From positions 1-25,548 of the forward strand of contig JANNYB010000208.1 of the NCBI GenBank assembly GCA_031409875.1: a stretch of 25,548 nucleotides of DNA, in the 5' to 3' direction. The first letter of the stretch is position 1. Each line of letters opens with the position of its first letter. The translations under genes and the position numbers were made by a program. The notes under the pieces are model-generated. The model was not told the origin of the DNA, searched no databases, and saw only the letters and a program-made list of their open reading frames with translations. The stretch comes from CALMEH01 sp031409875 (GTDB lineage Bacteria; Acidobacteriota; Blastocatellia; Pyrinomonadales; Pyrinomonadaceae). Below are positions 8,340-16,036 of this stretch, in pieces.

Positions 8340-11300
8340 ATGAAAAAATTCACATTGATATTATTTATGATGCTTGCCGCTTTGAGTTTTCAAGCGGCGG
8401 CGCAAAATTTAGGATTGGACAGCGGATTTAACGGTAGCGTAACGGATGCACCGCCGCAAAACTATACTTCGGCAGTTCAGTCTGACGGGAAAATTCTGGT
8501 CGGCGGGTTTTACGATTTCGTGAACGGCTTTCAAACGCAAGGTATTTCGCGGCTCAATGCCGATGGCACACGCGATACGTCTTTTAATGCGGGCGGCAGC
8601 GGTTTGAGAGGCAATGTGCTGGACATCGCCGTTCTCAGCGGCGGGAAAATTTTAATCGGCGGCTCGTTTGGCAGTTATAACGGCGCATCGGTCGGAAGTT
8701 TGGCGCGGCTCAATTCGGACGGCACGCTCGACACGACATTTAACGTCGGCGGCAGCGGCGTTGGCGGCGGGCGCGTTACTTGGCTGGCAGTTCAGCCGGA
8801 CGGTAAAGTTCTCGTTGCCGGACAAGGCGTTACCGGATACAACGGCAACGTGAGCAACGGCGTGTTCCGCATTAACACCGACGGTTCATTTGACAGCAGT
8901 TTTGTTTCAGGTTTTGCGACTTCGCCGAGCCTCGAACAAATCGAGTTATTGCCCGACGGCAAAGCGATTATCGGCGGTTTTTTTAGCGCATATAGCGGCA
9001 ACACGGTGAACAGCATTGTCCGCGTCAATCCGAATGGTTCATTCGACAACACATTTTCCACGAGTCTGACTAATTCCTCTGTCGTCGGTTTTGATTTACA
9101 GCCGGACGGCAAAATCGTTATCGGCGGTTCTCTCGAAATCGGAGTTTCCATTAACGCAATCGCGCGGCTTAATGCAAACGGTTCGATTGACAACAGTTTC
9201 GCCTCGCCGTTGACGGACGGTGCCAGCGGCTTTGATTCAGTAAAGGTTCAGCCGGACGGCAAAATTCTGGCGGCAGGCGTAGCTATCATCTCCGGTCAAA
9301 ATTACTCGCTCGTGAGATTTAACAGCGACGGCACTTTGGACAACTCGCTGCTTAATGTTTCGGATTCTTACGGCTATAATGTTCGTCTGCAAGCGGACGG
9401 CAAAATTTTGCTTGCCGGATTATTTACGAGATTCGCAGTCGGCGGCGAACACAACGGTTTCGCGCGATTTAATGCCAACGGCACGATTGACAACAGTTTC
9501 GCGCCTCAATTTACAAGATATGGTTCGGTCAAAGCCATCGCCCGCCAAGCCGACGGCAAAACCATTGTCGGCGGAACATTTCAACGCGCCAACGGAAGTG
9601 CGAGCTATAATATCGCCCGTTTCAATACCAACGGAACAGTTGACAACACATTTGCAACCGGCACGGGAACAACTCCAGATAGGTCGGGTGGTTCAAATGA
9701 GGTGAACGCATTAGCAATTCAACCGGACGGTAAGATTTTGGTCGGCGGCAGATTCGGCACATTCAACGGCTCGACGCAAAGAGTTCTCGTCAGATTAAAC
9801 CCGAACGGCTCGGTTGATACTTCATTTAATTTATCGGGTGATGTAAATCTCGATTTTATTCCGGTTGTCGAAGATGTTTTGGTTTTGCCCGACGGTAAAA
9901 TTATGGTCGGCGGTGGTTTGCGTAAAATTGTAACAGGTCAAAACAGAGGATTGCTTCGGTTAAATTCAAACGGCAGCGTTGACGAAACCTTTAATTCCGC
10001 CGGCATCGGCGCAAACAGTTTGGTTTGGCGAGTTCTTCGGCAGACGGACGGAAAATATATCATTGTCGGACAATTTTCAACCTACAACGGCACGAGTCGC
10101 CCGCGAATTGCTCGCATCAATACGGACGGAACGCTCGATACAACCTTTACCGTCGGCACTGGCGCAAACTCGACAATAAATGATGCCGCGCTTCAAACGG
10201 ACGGAAAAATTATCATCGGCGGCGCGTTCACGACTTACAACGGCACGGCTCGCAATCGGATTGCGCGGCTTAACGCCGACGGCTCGCTCGATACTTCGTT
10301 TAATGTCGGAACAGGCGTGAATAGCACGGTTAATGCTTTGGCAATTCAGCCGGACGGCAAAGTTTTAATCGGCGGGTTATTTAGTGATGTTGGCGGCACA
10401 CTTCGCAATCGTTTGGCAAGATTGAACTCAGACGGCAGCTTGGACGCTTCGCTTGTTTCGGGCTTTGATGTGTTGGGATTTGTCAATGCAATGTTGCTTC
10501 AGCCGGACGGAAAATTAGTTATCGGCGGAGAATTTACAAATTATAACGGTGTAGCCCGAAACAATTTAGTTCGTTTAACGACAAAACCTTCCCCGTTCGA
10601 TTTTGACGGCGACGGCAAAACTGATCTCGGCATTTTCCGTCCCGCGCCGGGCGAATGGTGGATTAATCGTTCGTCAAACGGAACTACTTTTGCCACGCAA
10701 TTCGGCGCAACTTCAGACAAAATTGTTCCCGCCGATTACACGGGCGACGGCAAAACCGATGTTGCTATATTTCGTCCTTCTTCGGGACAATGGTTTGTTT
10801 TGAGAAGCGAAGATTTATCGTTTTACGCGCTTCCTTTCGGCACTTCGGGCGATGTTCCCGTGCCGGCTGATTATGACGGCGACGGCAAAGCTGATGTCGC
10901 GGTTTTTCGTCCGTCAAGTTTGACTTGGTTCATCAATAAATCGAGCGGCGGCACGGACATTATCGGCTTCGGTGCAAGCGGTGATTTGCCCGTTGTCGGA
11001 GATTACGACGGCGACGGCAAGGCTGATATTGCGATTTTCCGACCAAACGGCGGAATCGGTGCAGAATGGTGGATTCGTCGAAGTTCAAACGGAAGCGTTT
11101 TCGCTACGCAATTCGGCGCACCGACGGACAAACCTGTGGCGGGCGATTACACCGGCGACGGTAAAATTGACATTGCCATTTGGCGACCGTCAAACGGAAA
11201 TTGGTTTATTTTGCGTTCGGAAGATTTCTCGTTTTATGCGTTTCCGTTCGGAGCTTCGGGCGATATTCCCGTTTCGGGCGATTACGACGGCGACGGCAAA

Positions 11301-11426
11301 TTTGATGCAGGCGTTTTCCGTCCGTCAAGTTCGACGTGGTTTATTCAAAGGTCAACGGCAGGAACGCTGATCCAAGCCTTCGGAATCGCCGGAGATTTGC
11401 CTCTGCCAAGTGCTTTCTTGCCTTAA
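8340..11426 (+). CDS. Secreted delta-60 repeat protein with C-terminal FG-GAP/VCBS-like calcium-site repeats
   Basis: 1028 aa. Start ATG preceded by TGAGGA (8328-8333) at 6 nt. Signal peptide 1 to about 21 (KKF, hydrophobic core, QAAA-QN). Residues about 25-745 hold 14 copies of the delta-60 type repeat (QPDGKILVGGxF ... RLNxDGSLDTSFN, about 45-60 aa apart), which probably form beta-propeller blades. Residues about 752-1028 hold six repeats with D-x-D/T-GDGKxD followed by IFRP and a Trp-rich strand, resembling the calcium loops of FG-GAP/VCBS propellers. It lacks the CarboxypepD_reg-like tail of the two genes upstream. A terminator follows at 11458. A surface or secreted role is likely; the binding partner is unknown. 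Confidence 0.88.
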   Translation: MKKFTLILFMMLAALSFQAAAQNLGLDSGFNGSVTDAPPQNYTSAVQSDGKILVGGFYDFVNGFQTQGISRLNADGTRDTSFNAGGSGLRGNVLDIAVLSGGKILIGGSFGSYNGASVGSLARLNSDGTLDTTFNVGGSGVGGGRVTWLAVQPDGKVLVAGQGVTGYNGNVSNGVFRINTDGSFDSSFVSGFATSPSLEQIELLPDGKAIIGGFFSAYSGNTVNSIVRVNPNGSFDNTFSTSLTNSSVVGFDLQPDGKIVIGGSLEIGVSINAIARLNANGSIDNSFASPLTDGASGFDSVKVQPDGKILAAGVAIISGQNYSLVRFNSDGTLDNSLLNVSDSYGYNVRLQADGKILLAGLFTRFAVGGEHNGFARFNANGTIDNSFAPQFTRYGSVKAIARQADGKTIVGGTFQRANGSASYNIARFNTNGTVDNTFATGTGTTPDRSGGSNEVNALAIQPDGKILVGGRFGTFNGSTQRVLVRLNPNGSVDTSFNLSGDVNLDFIPVVEDVLVLPDGKIMVGGGLRKIVTGQNRGLLRLNSNGSVDETFNSAGIGANSLVWRVLRQTDGKYIIVGQFSTYNGTSRPRIARINTDGTLDTTFTVGTGANSTINDAALQTDGKIIIGGAFTTYNGTARNRIARLNADGSLDTSFNVGTGVNSTVNALAIQPDGKVLIGGLFSDVGGTLRNRLARLNSDGSLDASLVSGFDVLGFVNAMLLQPDGKLVIGGEFTNYNGVARNNLVRLTTKPSPFDFDGDGKTDLGIFRPAPGEWWINRSSNGTTFATQFGATSDKIVPADYTGDGKTDVAIFRPSSGQWFVLRSEDLSFYALPFGTSGDVPVPADYDGDGKADVAVFRPSSLTWFINKSSGGTDIIGFGASGDLPVVGDYDGDGKADIAIFRPNGGIGAEWWIRRSSNGSVFATQFGAPTDKPVAGDYTGDGKIDIAIWRPSNGNWFILRSEDFSFYAFPFGASGDIPVSGDYDGDGKFDAGVFRPSSSTWFIQRSTAGTLIQAFGIAGDLPLPSAFLP

Positions 11427-11457
11427 AAAAGCAAATTTGTTTTTCTCTGTAAAAACG

Positions 11458-11488
11458 AAAGGACAGGTTTTATGCCTGTCCTTTTTTT
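11458..11488. terminator. Bidirectional-type hairpin terminator between convergent genes
   Basis: AAAGGACAGG (11458-11467) pairs with CCTGTCCTTT (11475-11484) over a TTTTATG loop, with a T-run to 11488 on the plus strand and an A-rich flank (AAAAACG) on the left that reads as a T-run on the minus strand. It separates the plus-strand gene ending at 11426 from nrdR, whose stop lies at 11487-11489, so it overlaps the nrdR stop codon. Confidence 0.88.
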
Positions 11489-11984
11489 ATGATTTCTTGG
11501 TTCGTTTCGGTTTCGGTTTGACGGTTTTGCCGCGAGTGCGGACGAGATATTTGAGTTCGGTCATAAATTCGGAAACGTCTTCAAATTCTAAATATACGGA
11601 AGCGAAGCGAACATAAGCGACTTTATCGAGTGCTTTGAGGCGTTTCATAATTATTTTGCCAATGTCCGGCGAGGAAAATTCGCGGTCGGGCGTGTCTTGG
11701 ACGGCTTTTTCGACATCGTCCACGATTGATTCGAGTTGCGCGGCGGAAATCGGGCGTTTTTCGCAAGCGCGAATCAAACCGCTCAAGATTTTGTTGCGGT
11801 CAAAACTTTCGCGTTTGCCGTCTTTTTTGACAACCATATACGGAATTTCGTCAATTCGTTCGTAAGACGTAAAACGGCGACCGCAAGCCAAACATTCGCG
11901 CCGCCGACGAATCGAATTGCCGTCCTTTGATTCACGCGAATCTACGACTTTATCTTCCAAAAATGCACAAAATGGACACTTCAT
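11487..11984 (-). CDS. nrdR: Transcriptional repressor NrdR
   Basis: 165 aa, a normal length for the family. The N-terminal zinc ribbon has C3/C6 (CPFC) and C31/C34 (CLACG) with the intervening DSR and RRRRECLACGRRFT signature. An ATP-cone domain follows at about 49-139 (VVKKDGKRESFDRNKI). NrdR is known to sense nucleotides through the cone and to repress ribonucleotide reductase operons by binding NrdR boxes. No nrd gene lies in this window. The basic C-terminal tail (KPKPKRTKKS) is unremarkable. The ATG has no strong Shine-Dalgarno. It lies 43 nt downstream of the membrane-protein gene on the same strand and may be co-transcribed with it. Confidence 0.97.
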   Translation of the reverse strand: MKCPFCAFLEDKVVDSRESKDGNSIRRRRECLACGRRFTSYERIDEIPYMVVKKDGKRESFDRNKILSGLIRACEKRPISAAQLESIVDDVEKAVQDTPDREFSSPDIGKIIMKRLKALDKVAYVRFASVYLEFEDVSEFMTELKYLVRTRGKTVKPKPKRTKKS

Positions 11985-11993
11985 ATTTTAGTT

Positions 11994-12021
11994 GTAAGTG
12001 GTGAACGGTAAGTGGTAAGTT
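11994..12021 (+). repeat. Heptamer tandem repeat tract in the gap before nrdR
   Basis: Four consecutive 7-mers: GTAAGTG, GTGAACG, GTAAGTG, GTAAGTT. It fills most of the 43-nt gap between nrdR and the gene ending at 12028. It is comparable to the period-7 tracts at 12056-12090 and 13319-13353. Confidence 0.8.
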
Positions 12022-12027
12022 CTTAAT

Positions 12028-13239
12028 CTAGTTTGTCGAGTGAATAGCTTCTGCCTTTTCACTTTCCACTTTCCACTTTCCTCTTTCCACTTTTTTATCT
12101 CTTTCGTGATCAACTTCATCTGCCGCGTGTTCGCTTGAAAGCAATTCGCGGAATTGTTTGACGGAGATGTCGCCGTGAAAAAGGTAATAAAACCCGAAAA
12201 GCAACGCCGGCGCGAAATAAACCAAGTGCATCACGATTGAAACTGCCGCCGCATCTTTCGGCGCAACATTTAAGATTATCAAACCGCTTGCCGTTACCGC
12301 GTGAAATCCGCCGGCAGCACCGCCCGGAGTCGGAATCAGCGAACCAATTGCGGCAAATCCCATAATAAAAAGCGCATCGAAAAGCGTCAGACGCACGGGC
12401 AAATCGAATGCTTCCATCACTAACCACGTCGGAACGGCGATTGAAAGCCAAAGCATTGTCGTCCAAAAAGCAACCGAAACAATGTCGCGCCAGCTTTTCA
12501 AAATCTGAAGCGCAGAAGCAAGTTGGCGCATCAAACTGAGAATAATTCGCCCGATACGACGCGGAAAAAATGATTTGCCCGTAATCTTTTCTCCCAAGCC
12601 GATAAAATAATCTGCATATCGCTGATAAATAAACAACCCGATAAAACTTACGACCGATGCCGCAAGCATTGCGTAGCCGATTAATCTGATGTAAGCAAAT
12701 TCGCCTTCGCGTCCCGGCGGAATATTAAACCAAATCAGATTTACCGCAAAAAAGCAGATAACCGCCGCCAAATCAAAAACCCGCTCAAGAAGCAAAGTAA
12801 CCAACGCGGCTGACGGACGAACCTTTTTATCGAGCATCGGAAGCCACATCGGGCGCACCATTTCGCCCATTCTGCCGACAAAGAAAACCGCCGTAAAGCC
12901 GACGGCTGTCGTCGCAAAAACTTCTTTCAGATTCGTTTGAACAATCGGCGCAAGCAGAACTTGCCAGCGTTTTGCCCGCAACAAATAACCTAAACAAATA
13001 ATCGCAATCGCCGCCAGAACATACAGCGGATTCGCTTTAAGCAAACTGCCGCTGACTTCTTCCCACGAAAGATTCTGCCTCTGCCAAAAAAACCAAAATA
13101 GAAAGATGGCGAATAAAAAAAGTAATATGAATTTAATGGATTTTCGCAAATTGCTGTCTAACCCCGAAATATTATTAAAATTTGAAATTATAAAAGCTCG
13201 CATATTCCACAGTGCGCGGGAAATATGCGATAAATACAA
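12028..13239 (-). CDS. YbhN / lysylphosphatidylglycerol synthase TM-domain family membrane protein (flippase-like)
   Basis: 403 aa, mostly hydrophobic with about eight predicted TM helices between residues 35 and 365. Family hallmarks are R-x-x-RW (88-92), GRMGEMVRP (122-130) and LLERVFD (149-156), typical of PF03706-type integral membrane proteins (UPF0104/AglD-like). Only the membrane part is present; there is no C-terminal aminoacyl-transferase domain, so lysyl-PG synthesis should not be assumed. Members are proposed to move or help make lipid-linked molecules. No Shine-Dalgarno supports M1, and M13 (13203) is an alternative start. The last 20 or so residues (from KVERGKWKVESEKAEA) are encoded by a heptamer repeat tract and look like a repeat-derived extension. 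Confidence 0.85.
   Translation of the reverse strand: MYLSHISRALWNMRAFIISNFNNISGLDSNLRKSIKFILLFLFAIFLFWFFWQRQNLSWEEVSGSLLKANPLYVLAAIAIICLGYLLRAKRWQVLLAPIVQTNLKEVFATTAVGFTAVFFVGRMGEMVRPMWLPMLDKKVRPSAALVTLLLERVFDLAAVICFFAVNLIWFNIPPGREGEFAYIRLIGYAMLAASVVSFIGLFIYQRYADYFIGLGEKITGKSFFPRRIGRIILSLMRQLASALQILKSWRDIVSVAFWTTMLWLSIAVPTWLVMEAFDLPVRLTLFDALFIMGFAAIGSLIPTPGGAAGGFHAVTASGLIILNVAPKDAAAVSIVMHLVYFAPALLFGFYYLFHGDISVKQFRELLSSEHAADEVDHERDKKVERGKWKVESEKAEAIHSTN
12056..12090 (+). repeat. Heptamer tandem repeat inside the membrane-protein gene's 3' end
   Basis: Five consecutive 7-mers: TTTTCAC, TTTCCAC, TTTCCAC, TTTCCTC, TTTCCAC. Read on the minus strand this encodes the hydrophilic C-terminal tail with KWKVESEK. 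Because 7 is not a multiple of 3, the amino-acid repeat has a 7-residue period over 21 nt. Confidence 0.85.
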
Positions 13240-13318
13240 AACATTACAGTATTTTTACGAAAAACATAAGTCCGACACACAATTTTTAGATTAAAAATAT
13301 CTCTGAGGCACAACAAAA

Positions 13319-13408
13319 TTATCAGCTATTCGCTATTCGCTATCAGTTATTCCGAAGAAAATACAAAATGCTTCGGAATAACTGATAGCGAATAGCGAAT
13401 AGCTGATA
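13319..13408. repeat. 38-bp perfect inverted repeat built of heptamers
   Basis: Left arm 13320-13357 and right arm 13371-13408 are exact reverse complements over 38 bp, separated by a 13-nt loop (AAAATACAAAATG). The left arm reads as 7-mers: TTATCAG, CTATTCG, CTATTCG, CTATCAG, TTATTCC. It lies between two minus-strand genes (stop at 13431, start at 13239). No T-run follows either arm, so it is not a standard Rho-independent terminator, although such a stem would strongly affect RNA 3' ends. Confidence 0.9.
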
Positions 13409-13430
13409 GCCTGAAATTCGTCCGTCTTTT

Positions 13431-15881
13431 TTACGGTTCAGCCGTGAAATTCAAATCGGTAATTTCTTCCGTTACCGAAACGATTTGCGATGCAAACTGA
13501 AAGCGTTTTGACATTACGGAAACCGTGTAAGTTTCGCCGACTTCGACGTTTTCAAAATTGAAATAACCGAATGTGCTTGTCTTTACCGTGCGCGAAACGC
13601 CTTGCATATCGGTCAAAACAACGATTGCATTTCGCAAACCTTTGTCGCCGACCGAAACGCGACCGCCGACTGAAACGCTTGCCGCCAAAGGAATCAACGC
13701 TTCAAACGCGCCTTTATCAACTGTCGTGTCCATAATTCTTTGATAAATGCCGCCGCGTGCGTCCGTCGTTAAAATTGAATTATCGAACGGATTCACCGCG
13801 TTTGAATTGATTCCCGAATTTAATGCCGAACTGTTTGCCGACAATAAATGCGTCGGAACATTTCCGCCGTTATCCGCAAGCGCGGCGAGCAACGGATCAG
13901 AATTTACCGCGTCATTCGTTTGTGCAAATGTTCCCGCCGGAAAACCGTTTGTGTTCTGAACTAGATTTCCGCCGACTGATGTGATTGCGCCGGAACTTAG
14001 TTCGATGTCGGGCGAAATCAGAGCAATATTGTTTGACACGATTGAATTGCCGATGTTGAGCGTTCCGCTTGAAAAGATTCCGCCGCCTGTGCCGCCGCTC
14101 GTGCGGTTGAAAGCGATGGTTGAGTTGCGGATATTCGCCGTTCCGGTAACATAAATCGCACCGATTCCCGTGCCGCCGTCTGCGTCCAAATTGTTGCTGA
14201 CGGTCGTGTTTGCCATATTCAACGTGCCGCTCACGCTCAAGGCGAGTCCGGTGTTTGCCGAATTGTTGTTAATTGTCGTGTTTGTGATGCGATGCGTTCC
14301 GCCGCTCAGATGTGCCGCGCCGTAAGCCGTCGCAAAATTGTTTCTGACAATCACGCTGTCGAGCGTCAGATTGCTGTTATTTTCCGCCAAAACCGCGCCG
14401 CCGAAACCTCCTCCGTTTGCATGACCGTTTGCCAGCGACAATCTCGAAATATTCACAGTTGCGTTATTCAGGCGGAAAATACGGTTTGTATTTTCGCCCG
14501 AAATGATTCGGTAATTGGAATCAGCATTTGAATTTACCAGTCCGACGATGTTGACGTTTTGATTTTGGATAACAATCTCGCTTCCGCCGAGCGGAATTAT
14601 CCCGAAAGCATTATGGGCAAAAGTTATCGTGTCCGTCCCGAAATTCAAGCCGGCTTGATAGACGGCTTCACGAAGCGAACAATCAAGATCGCAAACCAAA
14701 TCGTTGCTGTTCGCGTTTTTCGTAACAATCAGCGAATGACCGCCCGTCTGGTCTTCAAACGCGCCGATGTCAACGGTCGTGTCGGCAATGCGCGGAAAAC
14801 CTGTGCCGCGTGTGTCGTTTGTCAGCGGCGCATTCGTCAAAGGGTCAACGGCATTTGCGTTCAAACCGCCGTTTCGCGCCGGACTTCCGGCTTGCAACGG
14901 ATGCGATTCAACCGGAAATCCGCCTTGACCGGAATTAGTCGGCGCAAGCAAAGGATTAACGCCCGTGATGTCGTTCGGCTGTGTAAAAGTTCCGACAGGT
15001 GTGCCGTCCGTGTCGCCGATTAAATTTCCGCCAACCGAGATAACGATGCCGAAATTGACAGAGAGAATGTCTTGTGCATTACCCGGTGCCGAGTTCTGCG
15101 CGACAATTGTATTGCCCAAATTCAAAATTCCGCCTGCGATATTATAAATTCCGCCTCCGTCAACCTCAGCCGCATTATTAGCAATCGTTGAGTTACGAAT
15201 TGTCAAATTTCCGCTGTTGCAAATCGCGCCTGAACCCTGTAAATCGCCGCCGGGATCGAAGTTGCCGGTCAGTGTAACATTCGCCATAAAAAGATTGGCA
15301 TCGGAATCTTGATTGTAGATTGCCCCACAGGTTGATGCGGAATTGGTAGTAAATGAACTGTTTGTAAAATGATGAGTTCCCCTTCGCACAACAACTGCGC
15401 CGACAACTGCCGTGTTAAAGCGAACCCACACGCGGTTCAGCGACAAAGAAGCGTTTTGTTTGGCATTAATCGCGCTTCCTCTGCCCGTATCGTAAGTGCT
15501 TGTGGCGGAGTTACCGGATTGAAGTGTCGCGTTTCGCAAATCCAACGACGCGCCCGCTTCAATCAAAAAAATGCGGCTCAGATTTTCGCCCGTAATAAAT
15601 GCGACGCTTGGACTGAGTTTTCCGTCAATCGTAATGCGTCTAGTGATAACGATTTCCGAACCGCCGAGCGTGAATTGCTGCCCGAAAAGAATTTGATCGA
15701 AAACTACTGTGTCGCCCGAATCCGCGTTGAAAACAGCTTCGCGCAAACTGCAATCCGCGTCGCAAACATTGTCGTTGCTGTTCGTGAATTTTGTAACCGT
15801 CCAAGTCGCCGCGTTCGCCGTTGCCGCGCCGATAATAAAAAATGTAATTAAACCGATAATAAATGCCTGTATGTTTTTCAT
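13431..15881 (-). CDS. Secreted CSLREA / right-handed beta-helix protein (choice-of-anchor Q-like) with C-terminal CarboxypepD_reg domain
   Basis: 816 aa from ATG 15881, which has AAGGAGA (15889-15895 on the minus strand) at a good distance; an in-frame ATG at 15923 lacks such support. Signal peptide 1 to about 24 (ANA-ATW). There are two similar halves, each opening with a CSLREA motif: CDADCSLREAV (40-50) and CDLDCSLREAV (about 395-405). Each continues with asparagine-rich parallel beta-helix strands (NSTIANN, NTIVAQNS, SNNIA) and closes with the DTRGxGFPRxxDxTVDxGAFE motif typical of this family. Residues about 733-816 are the same CarboxypepD_reg-like domain that ends the proteins encoded at 269-1204 and 1831-7842. 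An extracellular, possibly polysaccharide-associated role is inferred; no catalytic residues are evident. Confidence 0.88.
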   Translation of the reverse strand: MKNIQAFIIGLITFFIIGAATANAATWTVTKFTNSNDNVCDADCSLREAVFNADSGDTVVFDQILFGQQFTLGGSEIVITRRITIDGKLSPSVAFITGENLSRIFLIEAGASLDLRNATLQSGNSATSTYDTGRGSAINAKQNASLSLNRVWVRFNTAVVGAVVVRRGTHHFTNSSFTTNSASTCGAIYNQDSDANLFMANVTLTGNFDPGGDLQGSGAICNSGNLTIRNSTIANNAAEVDGGGIYNIAGGILNLGNTIVAQNSAPGNAQDILSVNFGIVISVGGNLIGDTDGTPVGTFTQPNDITGVNPLLAPTNSGQGGFPVESHPLQAGSPARNGGLNANAVDPLTNAPLTNDTRGTGFPRIADTTVDIGAFEDQTGGHSLIVTKNANSNDLVCDLDCSLREAVYQAGLNFGTDTITFAHNAFGIIPLGGSEIVIQNQNVNIVGLVNSNADSNYRIISGENTNRIFRLNNATVNISRLSLANGHANGGGFGGAVLAENNSNLTLDSVIVRNNFATAYGAAHLSGGTHRITNTTINNNSANTGLALSVSGTLNMANTTVSNNLDADGGTGIGAIYVTGTANIRNSTIAFNRTSGGTGGGIFSSGTLNIGNSIVSNNIALISPDIELSSGAITSVGGNLVQNTNGFPAGTFAQTNDAVNSDPLLAALADNGGNVPTHLLSANSSALNSGINSNAVNPFDNSILTTDARGGIYQRIMDTTVDKGAFEALIPLAASVSVGGRVSVGDKGLRNAIVVLTDMQGVSRTVKTSTFGYFNFENVEVGETYTVSVMSKRFQFASQIVSVTEEITDLNFTAEP

Positions 15882-15926
15882 AATAATTTCTCCTTTTTTA
15901 ACGCGCCGTTTTTGCGCCTTCAATTA

Positions 15927-15979
15927 CTACTGCGTTTGAGTTCGTCAAAAACTGGCATTCGCGGAAAATTATTTTTCTG
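15927..15979 (-). promoter_or_regulatory. Conserved upstream block of secreted-protein genes, copy 3
   Basis: On the minus strand: GAAAAATAATTTTCCGCG, then ATGCCAGTTTTTGACGAACT and CAAACGCAGTAG. The core 15927-15958 is very close to the block before the serine hydrolase (17374-17405), sharing AACTCAAACGCA, and shares its first two-thirds with the copies at 1701 and 8024. It ends about 45 nt before the start codon at 15881. Confidence 0.55.
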
Positions 15980-15982
15980 CAT

Positions 15983-16009
15983 AAAAAACGCCCGCCATTT
16001 CTGACGGAC
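15983..16009 (-). terminator. Rho-independent terminator after the serine hydrolase gene
   Basis: On the minus strand GTCCGTC (16009-16003) pairs with GGCGGGC (15996-15990, two G-T pairs) around AGAAAT, followed by GTTTTTT. It lies about 28 nt after the stop at 16037 and just upstream of the conserved block of the next gene. The plus strand also has a T-run after the stem, so it may work in both directions. Confidence 0.75.
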
Positions 16010-16036
16010 TTTTTCTTAATGATATTTGGTTAGTTA

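Noticed and set aside
8158..8343. 61-aa open frame before the delta-60 gene
   Set aside because: It runs through the 143-bp palindromic element and overlaps the next start codon; no ribosome binding site.
12028..13239. Full lysylphosphatidylglycerol synthase (MprF)
   Set aside because: Only the membrane domain is present at 403 aa; the soluble aminoacyl-transferase domain is missing.
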